From assembly GCA_013076295.1 (NCBI GenBank), contig RQOL01000828.1:3345219-3409218 (forward strand): DNA of 64,000 bases. Reading direction: 5' to 3'. Below are positions 46,216 to 56,337 of this stretch, in pieces (positions within the stretch are counted from its first letter, which is position 1; every line of letters begins with the position of its first letter). A program made the translations under genes and the position numbers. This stretch comes from Sanderia malayensis. Lineage: Eukaryota > Cnidaria > Scyphozoa > Semaeostomeae > Pelagiidae. The notes beneath the pieces were generated by a model. The model saw only the letters and a list, made by a program, of their open reading frames with translations. It had not been told where the DNA came from and did no database searches.

Positions 46216-46983
46216 TGGCTGCACTTTGGTCATTGTTGTTAGTATTTCAGAGTTTTCGCATATTGAGATTCATGAAGGATCAATGTAACTTACGCACTCT
46301 AAAATTATAAAGTCATGTACAGAACTTTTGGCTAATCTTTAAACCTGTGCTGTTGTAAGGTAGAAGCCAATGGCACAATCACTCAAAACCTTTTTCTTTG
46401 TGCGGAACACATTTTTAAAATGTGTAATTCGCAAGCAATGATGCTGAACTAAGTTCAATTAATTTTCAATACATTTTGGGGGACATGGACATGCCCAAAA
46501 TCCTCAAATTAGAATTGTTCGTAACGTAATTAACATCAATAACAAGAAATATAAGGAAGGGCCTTGTCTATGTTCAGAGGATACCAAACAATAACTACTG
46601 AAATAGTCAATTGTCAAGCAATATTTTGGCACACGCAACAAATTTAGCTGGTTCACATATGATACTATTTGCATGATATCATGTCTTATGAATATGAATA
46701 TTATTGACAACGTTTAATGCAGTTCACCACAATATCAGGGTACATTCGATAAGCAATTGGGATTACACTATTATACCCAGGGTGATGGAATGTAAATTGA
46801 GTAAACAAACTGCATAGCAAATATGGAGGCGATGAGGTCAAGATAAGAATATATAGGTCTCTAAGGAAGAAAGTAGAGTCAACTCTGTCTTATTTGAACT
46901 ATATGGGGGAATCCAATTTTGTTCCAATTACAGAAAGTTCGAATTATACGAGTTTTCATGAAGTGCCATATTTTACCCCTAGT
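46216..46983. other. No supported gene
   Basis: About 770 bp of AT-rich DNA between the minisatellite edge and mobile element copy B; no exon, RNA gene or further repeat could be supported. Confidence 0.5.
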
Positions 46984-47688
46984 TACGCATGCGTATATTT
47001 TTCACTCCCCGCGTGTGGTTTATAATCAATGTTTTATAGAGGTTTACTGCGCAACATTAAATTTCGGTGGCCATTTCCTCTGCCAAATGTCACTGGGAGT
47101 TTTTTTAACTTTTCGACAAAGACTGCTAATCGAGTTCAGTCTTTTTCTTTTTGGCAAAATTATTGAAACATTTTGAGCTTAGTGGCTGCTCGGCATGTGG
47201 CAATGGCCCCCCGGGGAAGATAGGGTTTCGCCTTTTTTTGGCGAAATCTTATTGGAACCGGGTAATTTTTTGCGATTGTTTAATAACAATTTTCCACATC
47301 TTTTATATTTTACTTACATTTAATTATTTGAAGAATTGTAAGGTTTCAAGTGCCAATTGTAACAATTGGAACTTGAAACCCCACAGTTACCACTTCATTT
47401 CAAGAAGTCTTTGATGCTTTATGGGCGTTAGGAGTGCATCATTTTTGTCAGGAAACCTGAATTTTTATGCTTCCTAAGTAATCTGTGGATGACACAGTAG
47501 GTATTTAATCAAATCGCTCACGGGAATGTTTCAAGAGCGCATGCGTTTATGAAGAAATGTTCAAGCATTGTGTCGAAAAACCCTGTCCAATCATTATAAT
47601 GTTCTCATGGTGATTTCAATGTGATTCATTTTGCATTGCAAATTTTAGCTCAGGTGAGAATTATTGCCAAATATGGTGCTATACCAAA
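46984..47688 (+). mobile_element. Dispersed element, copy B (inverted relative to copy A)
   Basis: Matches 22,932-23,650 in reverse complement over its whole length: CCGCGTGTGGTTTATAATCA at the left, GGCGAAATC..GGAACCGG in the middle, the hairpin around CAAGTGCCAATTGTAACAAT, and GAATTATTGCCAAATATGGT at the right. The frame across 46,919-47,414 is not conserved in copy A, so no protein is called. Confidence 0.75.
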
Positions 47689-48529
47689 TATCTAAAACGC
47701 TGTATAATTTATTATATCATACCTCATGGTGAAACAATTACATTGCAAGTTTCTGGCTGGCCGTTACAGACAAGGTAGATATGAGAAACGTCCGATATAA
47801 CATCAATAAATTGGCAACACACGAGATCCAAAACAGCTTCTGATGAAGTCCAAATAAAAAAGAATTAGATTGGAGTGGCACACCCTGATCCGCATAAATA
47901 TCACGCATGAATTTCTTTGCTTCACCATAGCACACGCTTGCATTTGGTGAAGGTTACCCTCCTGTGAATATGTTCAACCAACCATATGAAGACAAATGCC
48001 TTCTTTATGTTATCCTTACTATTGTTGAACACTGGCCATTGTTGTATGGAAATTGTTTCGATCTAGAAATATCAGTTTAAAAGTTACACAGCATGTTCCT
48101 ATTTGAGTTTTTAACGTAGAGTATTACGTATTATGTCATAGATACTTCTGCGCAGTAGCCTATATATGGCACAGGGGATACATGCCCAACTTTAGGGTAT
48201 TGTAACCTAGACTCGTTATATTACGTCTAGTGCCTCGTTCGCAAGTTGCTCAACACAAGGGACTTACGAGAGATCGGATTAATTTTGTTCTCTGCAGCTT
48301 TATCCATTGTTATGGAAATTTAATGCTTTGCTTACGATGCTGGAGCCCAATGCTCTAAAGTTCATGCTTCCTTCGTGATCTTCTTTGCTTGGCCAATTGT
48401 TCTATTGAATTCAAAGATGTTTCAGGGTTGATTATAGAAACAATTAAAGTCATATACGATCCTGCGCAATATCAATGACTCAGCCACTGCGCATACTGAC
48501 AAAACTTCTCCTTCGTATGACGTAAACCT
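47689..48529. other. No confidently supported gene
   Basis: About 840 bp. A minus-strand frame at about 47,935-47,738 begins CYGEAKKFMRDIYADQGVPL and looks protein-like, but it has no recognised family, no clear splice partners and no neighbour to link to, so it is not called. Confidence 0.4.
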
Positions 48530-48890
48530 GACCCTGACCCCAATTTATACACCAGACACTGTCAGTAGTGTTACATCATGCATACTCCTGCGCAGTAACC
48601 TGAGTATGCGGCTTTATATGTACGCCCACCGTTAGGGCACTCTAACCTTAACCCTTTGCCTCACTGACACACCGGACAGTCAGTAACATTACGTCATGCA
48701 TACTCCTGCGCAGTAGCCTATAAATGGCACTGCGCATACAGGCCCACCTTTAGGGCACTCTAACCCTAACACTGACCCTAAGCCCTAATGATACACCAGA
48801 CACTATCAGTACCATTACGTCATGCATACTCTTGCATAGTAGCCAATTTAGGGCACTGCGCATACTCGCCCACCTTTGGGACATTTAAAT
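48530..48890 (+). repeat. Tandem repeat of about 120-140 bp, three copies
   Basis: Three successive units share CACCAGACACT/CACCGGACAGT, CATTACGTCATGCATACTCC, TGCGCAGTAGCC, and GCCCACCTTTAGGGCACTCT. They are GC-richer than the surroundings. The CTAACCCTAA words inside are not telomeric arrays; they occur once per unit. Confidence 0.8.
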
Positions 48891-48918
48891 TACAAATTGG
48901 TCAAAAGACAAAGTAGAT

Positions 48919-48989
48919 GTTCTCACCAGGTTTTGAACCAATGGTTTCAGTCGTAGTGTGCAAGTAAGTTACCGTTAGTCCACAGCACC
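48919..48989 (-). mobile_element. tRNA-like sequence, probably SINE head
   Basis: On the minus strand an A-box-like TGGACTAACGG (48,982-48,972) and a B-box GGTTCAAAACC (48,939-48,929) are spaced as in tRNA genes. The acceptor ends do not pair, so it is not a functional tRNA. It adjoins the tandem repeat at 48.5-48.9 kb, which could be the body or tail of the same SINE. Confidence 0.55.
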
Positions 48990-49045
48990 GCCTCCTAGCA
49001 GAAGAGAATAGCACAAGGTCAAAGGAATCAACGCACCAGACATAT

Positions 49046-50272
49046 AAGCCGTATTTACACTACATAAACTAACCCTTACTCGGGTCGAACCCGGGTTAGT
49101 TTCTTTGGTATCTGTGATGGGCATACGCACTTGGTTGCAACAATAGAGACAAAAAAAGGCGCCAAGGAAATCCAACTCTCCTTTCATTTAACGAGGCCGC
49201 TTATGTGATGAAGTGTTACACCCGTACTTACTAAAACGCGGAATCACCCAAAACGACCCACAATGACCCATAACCACCTCATAACCAACCAAAACAACCC
49301 AACATTTTTTAACTCAAACAGTAGATCAGATATTTAGGGCCAAAAACCCGCAAATCTCGGCAGATGCTTTCAACCATCTTAAATTATCATCTTAAATATC
49401 TCTTAAATTCTTCTTTCGTCGTGGGAATTAATAAGAAGAATTGATTAAATAAAAGCGCGAACTGATAAATCTTTTTGTTTTCATTGCTATGCGAATTCAC
49501 ACCTTGTTAACTTCGAAGGGACTGCCCGCTTCCATTGCCTCTGTCAGATGCTCTTTGAATTGTTGATGATCTTTAGCATGCACCAAAACCTCCCATCTAT
49601 AAAACTAGTTTACCCTAACCAACCCCTTGATTCTAAAAACTAAACCTGGCCCTAACCCCTCCTAAGTCCAAAATTACAAAATAAACCAAACGCACCCCAA
49701 AAAACTAACTCTAAACCAAACCCTAACCCCCCCCAAACATCGAACCAAAAACACACTTTTTAGACTTTGGTTATCGGTCATCAACAAATGTACTTCTTTC
49801 TTGATAATGATTAGCGAGGTTACTCTCAGAAGTCAACAAGGTGTAAATTCGCATAGGATAGGAATGGAATACAAGATCTAATCAGTTCGCGCTTGAACAC
49901 AATGCTCTTGTCATGCAACAAAATAACGGAAAGCCTTTTGTGATCAGAAGTCCCACGACGAAAGAAGAATTGAAGAGATGCTTGAAAGAACCTGCCGAGA
50001 TTTGGGGGTTTTTGCCCCTAAATATCTGATCTACTGTTTAAGTTAAAAACATTTGGGTAATTTTGGGTGGTTATGAGGTGGTTGTGGGTCATTGTGGGTC
50101 GTTTTGGGTGGTTTTGTGTCGTTGTGGCTGGTTTTGGGTCATTTTGGGTCATTTTGGGTCATTCCGCGCTTTGGTAAGTACTGTTTTACCCAAATCAGCG
50201 CTCACACGACAAGTCAAAACTAACCCTGGGTTAGTTTAACATGGGTTATTTTATGTAGTGTAAATATGGCTT
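49046..50272. mobile_element. Long fold-back element with arms of several hundred bp
   Basis: The termini mirror each other (left AAGCCGTATTTACACTACAT; right, complemented, AAGCCATATTTACACTACAT). So do successive internal blocks: CGGAATCACCCAAAACGACC against GGTCATTCCGCG-type sequence, GTAGATCAGATATTTAGGG against CCCTAAATATCTGATCTAC, TTCTTCTTTCGTCGTGGGA against CCACGACGAAAGAAGAA, and GCGAATTCACACCTTGTTAA against AACAAGGTGTAAATTCGC. The whole 1.2 kb can fold into one hairpin. No transposase frame is visible. I saw no clear target-site duplication. Confidence 0.85.
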
Positions 50273-52810
50273 GCTATTAGTCATCTATCGTTACGTTCCA
50301 CATACATGTGTCATGCCACATTTGAAATTTGCCGGCAAAAAAAATGATTCGGTTATCGAATTAATGTGTGCTCTTGACATACGACAAAAGCAAGCTAACA
50401 TCTCACCCCTTGAACTACTTCACTGTTCGGTGAAAGTTTAGTCGCAACTTAACAAGAAAAATCCTTAAAAGAATTAAGAATATTTTTAGATTACCTGGCA
50501 TATCCATTGCGTAGAACTCGTTGTCAGTAGCCATAAATTGAAAAATTATTTCTCAATTGACATTGGTTTGGGCTGCAAATGTAATAAGCAATGCAAGGGT
50601 AATATAGAATATACAAAAGTGTGGTGTCTGAACACAAAACAAGTCATGATTGGGGGGGGCACCATTAATCTGAAGAAGGGCAAATTTTTGTCCATAAAAG
50701 GGGCATGCTTTAAGGTGTGCAGAAGAGTGAGAGGCACATACCCCCAAGTCCCCTAACTTCTATGTCATTGCTTTGCTGGCTTTTATTTGATGCAATGAAA
50801 ATTCTTCTTGAGCAGCCTTAACAAATTAACGAAGGCAGAAAAAGAGTGCCAATTCAGTATAAATATCTGGCTTTAAATTATGATGGAACAAAGCTGATTA
50901 TTGGTTTTAAATGCCAGCAGCATATTTCTAAAATGTTAACAGTTAGTTTGTATTCTATTTTGTCAAATCTTGTTTGGGTCTTTCGTCAAGAAAATGGGAA
51001 AGTTTTCTGCAAACTTATTCTGCTCTGCGAAAGAGTATTTGACAGAATTGAATTGCGGAAGTTTTGTCTGTGCCATGCCACGGAAGTAGTTGTGCTCCAC
51101 CAAGAATTGTCGCAGGTTGTAAAACATAGCTGTGCCAGTCAATATATTTTACTCAGAAAATGTGCAAAATAACTCTGTTTGACCCAGTTAAAAATGTATC
51201 TGAACATACCTATATTACAGGAAGATGGTTCTTAGATTATGGTCTGACTAAGCCATTTTGTAGTCCTGTGAAAATAAAGTATGAATGGTGTTAAAAATGG
51301 ATTGAGGAAGAAAGCTGGACATTCGCCCTGACTGACTCGAGAAAGAGCAATTTATGGTCTTGTCCTTTATTTCATACCTATGTTTTGTTTGGTTAATTTT
51401 TGTATTATTAAAAACTAGCTTGTTTATATCTTTATATTTCTTTATATTTTTGGAGAAATGCAAGGCTGTTCTTGTAGGAATAATGAATATTTTTACAACT
51501 ATTTCAAGTTTCTACCTTTTGTGGGCAATTTGCCTAATGAATGGTTGCATAAAATTGGTCTTCACTATCTACCTTAGAGGTACAAAATAAACTTTATGAC
51601 ATCTCTGTTAATATTATTTTATAATTAGTTCAAGTATTTTATTCTTAATATTCAGAAATCAAATAACGAGTATAAAATTTATTAAAATAAATAGCGAGTA
51701 TTTAATTTAATAAATAAATGCTTACGTCTTTTGAGCTATGAATATTTCTTGGCCCATTTCTTTTCATCTTTGGGGTTTTTACTGCCTGCCTTGTTATTGT
51801 TTCTGATTAAAAATTGATTGAATTGATTCTGATTGAAACTCCCAAACTGAATTGACTCAAGAACTTTACTCGTTAGTACTACTGTACTGTAATGATAATT
51901 CTCTCTATTAATTCTATGGGTTTGCATCGAAAATTTGATTTTTAGGGGGCTGGCTGGGCTCGAAAACCGTTTCGGTTCTCCCAGCAGTGTCCTGGGCAAC
52001 TATATCTAGAAATGATGTTGTAGCCTACTTTGTTTTTAATCCGTTTTCTATCAACCTAAATTAGAAAACTATTTGATTGTTGCTGAATTGCAAAAAAAAA
52101 ATTTAAAAGATTACCTACTCAATAAGTTTATGGTTCCTACCAGGTGAGGTGCATACTCCTAAGGCAATCATCATGAGAGACTTCTCGGCTGTAAAGCTGA
52201 CATAACATCCAATGATCTTTTTTCATTGTAAATGTTTTATTTTTATTGTTACTTTTAAATTCTTATGCGTGACAGAGGTAACAGGACGTTCGGTTGTTGA
52301 TTACGTTCCAAAACACTGCTAAGATGTCGGGAATGCCTTTTAAGGTTCTTGCCAAGTTTAAACAAATGTCCAATGGTGTAAAGTAATGTTTTAGTGCATT
52401 TTAAAACCTCTACTCTACAGTGCTGCAAAAACACTTCGGCCATTTTTTCACGGCAACAACAGCAACAAAAATTCGTAAGGAATTGGATGACAGATGAAGA
52501 CGGGGGTGCTGTGTGCATTGAAATTATGTATCGCAAAAAATTACAAACCTTGTAGAGTTACAGATAACAATTTTAGTTGGCTGTTATAAGATTAACATAA
52601 TAATGCAGCGAAACAATTTTAAAACAATTTTCTGATCTGAAGTCAGCGTACCGAGGATTATTGAATTGATGAATAACAAAAAGCAGCAGGGGCACTTTGA
52701 ACGTTGCTAGGAAGTTTCAAATTAATTTGACTAAGTATCGACATAAATTTTTACAAACAAATGAACACAATTGAATGAATAGTACCATGTGAATCATAAA
52801 ATATTAACAC
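50273..52810. other. No supported gene
   Basis: About 2.5 kb. A plus-strand frame at about 50,846-51,172 (contains NYDGTKLIIGFKCQQHISKM) starts without an ATG and has no recognised family. A minus-strand frame at 52,536-52,255 is also unsupported. No RNA gene or clear repeat was seen. Confidence 0.45.
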
Positions 52811-52862
52811 TGACGTTTCAGGCGTATGCCCGTTATCAAAAGGGCATACGCCTGAAACGTCA
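52811..52862. repeat. Perfect 21-bp hairpin at the satellite border
   Basis: Two 21-base arms (52,811-52,831 and 52,842-52,862) are exact reverse complements, separated by a 10-base loop GTTATCAAAA. Arms contain GACGTTTCAGGCGTATGCCC. The 137-bp satellite begins immediately after the right arm. Confidence 0.95.
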
Positions 52863-54000
52863 ATTTACAAACGTCAATTTACATCAAATTTGGTGGAAAG
52901 TACAATTTCGGTGTGTTGAATTTGAATATGAAACTTGTTTTTCGAAATTTTAATGTTTTGGGGGAATAAAACGGGGTAAAAGGGGGCAATATGCAATTTT
53001 TCAAACTTGTTCAATTTACATCAAATTTGGTGGAAAGCACAACTTTGATGTACTGAATTTGAACATGAAACTTGTTTTTCGAAATTTTAATGTTTTGGGG
53101 GCATAAAGCGGGGTAAAAAAGGGCAATATGCAATTTTTCAAACGTGTTCAATTTACATCAAATTTGTTGGAAAGCACAACTTTGATGTACTGAATTTGAA
53201 CATGAAACTTGTTTTTCGAAATTTTAATGTTTTGGGGAAATAAAACGGGGTTAAAGGGGGCAATATGCAATTTTTCAAACGTGTTCAATTTGCATCAAAT
53301 TTGGTGGAAAGAACCATTTCGATGTGTTGAATTTGAATATGAAACTTAGCGTTTGAATATTTCATGTTTTGGGGGCATAAAATGGGGTAAAAGGGGGCAA
53401 TATGCAATTTTTCAAACTCGTTCAATTTAGATCAAATTTGGTGGAAAGCACAATTTTGATGTACTGAATTTGAATATGAAACTTGTTTTTTGAAATTTTA
53501 ATGTTTTGGGGGAATAAAACGGGGTAAAAGGGGCAATATGCAATTTTTCAAACGTGTTTAATTTGCATCAAATTTGGTGGAAAGTACAATTTCGGTGTGT
53601 TGAATTTGAATATGAAACTTACTGTTTGAAATTTTCATGTTTTGGGGGCATAAAACGGGGTAAAAAGAGGTAATATGCAATTTTTCAAACTCATTCAATT
53701 TACATCAAATTTGGTGGAAAGCACAATTTTGATGTACTGAATTTGAACATGAAACTTGTTTTTCGAAATTTTAATGTTTTGGGGGAATAAAACGGGGTAA
53801 AAGGGGGCAATATGCAATTTTTCAAACTCTTTCAATTTGCATCAAATTTTGTGGAAATTACAATTTTGGTGTGCTGAATTTGAATATGAAACTGGCTTTT
53901 TGAAATTTTTTCGTTTTGAGGGCATAAAACGGGGTAAGAGGGGGCAATATGCAATTTTTCAAACTCGTTCAATTTGCATCAAATTTGGTGGAAAGTAAAT
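52863..54000 (+). repeat. 137-bp satellite array
   Basis: About eight head-to-tail monomers with landmark GGTGGAAAG ending at 52,900, 53,037, 53,174 (TTGTTGGAAAG), 53,311, 53,448 and 53,584, i.e. a period of 136-137 bp. Shared words: CATCAAATTTGGTGGAAAG, GAATTTGAATATGAAACTT, TAATGTTTTGGGGG, AAAACGGGGTAAAAGGGGGC and AATATGCAATTTTTCAAAC. Confidence 0.96.
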
Positions 54001-56337
54001 TTTGGTATGATAACTTCCCTTTTTTGCTGACTTCCCACTTTTTCTTGACTTCCCATTTCCCACTTTTGATGGGTTCCCACTTTTGGTGACTTCTCACTTT
54101 TTCTCAGTTAAAGTAGGAATATCTGGAGAAAACAGCACGTTTTTTAAAAACCCACTTTATTTTTCAGAAAAAGTGGTGGTTTTTAACAACCCACTTTATC
54201 TTTCAGAAAAAGTGGTTTTTTCTCAGAAAAAGTGGGTTTTCTTCAATATGTTTGGTCCTTTGAAGCTCGTTTGTTTTTATCCAACTTTAACGCCCGTGAC
54301 ACAAGCTGTAGGAAGCATGGATATGATAATTCGTGTATGCTTTATTGAGATTCTCTTCATGCGCTGTGTCGCCTGCTTTCCATACTTATGGGAAGCAAAT
54401 GTCACCATATTCAGATAAACCCACTTTTGGTAACTTCCCACATCCCACTTTCGGTGACTTCCCACTCTTGATAACTTCCCACTTTTTCTTGACTTCCCAC
54501 TTCCCACTTTTGACGACTTCCCACTTTTGGTGACTTCCCACTTTTTCTCAGATAAAGTGGGTTTTCTTCAATATAATTATTCCCTTGAAGCTCGTTTGTT
54601 TCTTTCCGAATTTAACGCCCGTGACACAAGCTGTAGGAAGCATGGATATGATAATTCGTGTATGCTTTATTGAGATTCTCTTCATGCACTGTGTCACCTG
54701 CTTTCCATACTTATGGGAAGCGAATGTCACCATATTCAGATAAACCCACTTTTGGTAACTTCCCACTTGCCACTTTCGGTGACTTCCCACTTTTGATAAC
54801 TTCCCACTTTTTCTTGACTTCCCACTTCCCACTTTTGACGACTTCCCACTTTTGATGCAATTTTCCAAACTCTTTCAATTTGCATCAAATTTGGTGGAAA
54901 GTACAATTTTGGTGTGCTGAATTTGAATATGAAACTGGCTTTTTCAAATTTACATGTTTTGAGGGCATAAAACGGGGTAAAATGGGGCAATATGCAATTT
55001 TTCAAACTCCTTCAATTTACATCAAATTTGGTGGAAAGCGCAATTTTGATGTACTGAATTTGAATATGAAACTTGTTTTTTGAAATTTTAATGTTTTGGG
55101 GAAATAAAACAGGGTAGAGAGGGGCAATATGCAATTTTTCAAACTCGTTCAATTTGCATCAAATTTGGTGGAAAGTAAAATTTTGGTATGATGACTTCCT
55201 TTTTTGCTGACTTCCCACTTTTTCTTGACTTCCCATTTCCCACTTTTGATGGCTTCCCACTTTTGGTGACTTCCCACTTTTTCTTGACTTCCCACTTCCC
55301 ACTTTTGATGACTTCCCACTTTTGCTGCAATTTTTCAAACTCTTTCAATTTGCATCAAATTTTGTGGAAAGTACAATTTTGGTGTGCTGAATTTGAATGT
55401 GAAACTGGCTTTTTGAAATTTTTCGTTTTGAGGGCATAAAACGGGGTAAGAGGGGGCAATATGCAATTTTTCAAACTCGTACAATTTGCATCAAATTTGG
55501 TGGAAAGTAAAATTTTGGTATGATAACTTCCCTTTTTTGCTGACTTCCCACTTTTTCTTGACTTCCCATTTCCCACTTTTGATGGCTTCCCACTTTTGGT
55601 GATTTCTCACTTTTTCTCAGTTAAAGTGGGAATAGCTGGAGAAAACAGCACTTTTTTTAGAAAACCCACTTTATCTTTCAGAAAAAGTGGTGGTTTTTAA
55701 CAACCCACTTTATCTTTCAGAAAAAGTGGTTTTTTCTCAGAAAAATTGGGTTTTATTCAATATATTTGGTCCTTTGAAGCTCGTTTGTTTTTATCCAACT
55801 TAACGCCCGTGACACAAGCTGTAGGAAGCATGGATATGATAATTCGTGTATGCTTTATTGAGATTCTCTTCATGCGCTGTGTCGCCTGCTTTCCATACTT
55901 ATGGGAAGCGAATGTCACTATAACCAGATAAACCCACTTTTGGTAATTTCCCACTTTCGGTGACTTCCCACTTTTTCCTGACTTCCCACTTCCCACTTTT
56001 GATGACTTCCACTTTTGATGCAATATTTCAAACTCGTTCAATTTGCATCAAATTTGGTGGAAGGTACAATTTTGGTATGATATCTTCCCACTTTTGCTGA
56101 CTTCCCACTTTTTCTTGACTTCCCACTTCCCACTTTTAATGGCTTCCCACTTTCGGCGACTTCCCACTTTTGATAACTTCCCACTTTTTCCTGACTTCCC
56201 ACTTCCCACTTTTGATGACTTCCCACTTTTGATGCAATTTTTCAAACTCGTTCAATTTGCATCAAATTTGGTGGAAAGTACAATTTTGGTGCGCTGAATT
56301 TGAATATGAAACTTACTTTTGAGATTTTAGTATTTAG
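54001..56337 (+). repeat. Composite repeat: 137-bp monomers, CCCACTTTT minisatellite, 160-bp block
   Basis: Irregular alternation of three parts: 137-bp satellite monomers (about 54,855-55,190 and 55,325-55,520); short units of the type GACTTCCCACTTTTGATGAC and TTTTTCTTGACTTCCCACTT; and a block of about 160 bp repeated at about 54,265-54,420, 54,590-54,745 and 55,778-55,932 (landmarks ACGCCCGTGACACAAGCTGT and AAGCATGGATATGATAATTC). AAAGTGG-rich segments precede two of the blocks. Lys/Ser-rich open frames here are repeat by-products. Confidence 0.9.

Noticed and set aside
48640..48800. Telomere-like CTAACCCTAA words
   Set aside because: They occur once per tandem unit and never as a telomeric run.
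54277..56245. Lys/Ser/Gly-rich frames (SGKSGKSGKLSKVGS)
   Set aside because: They are reverse-strand readings of the CCCACTTTT minisatellite.
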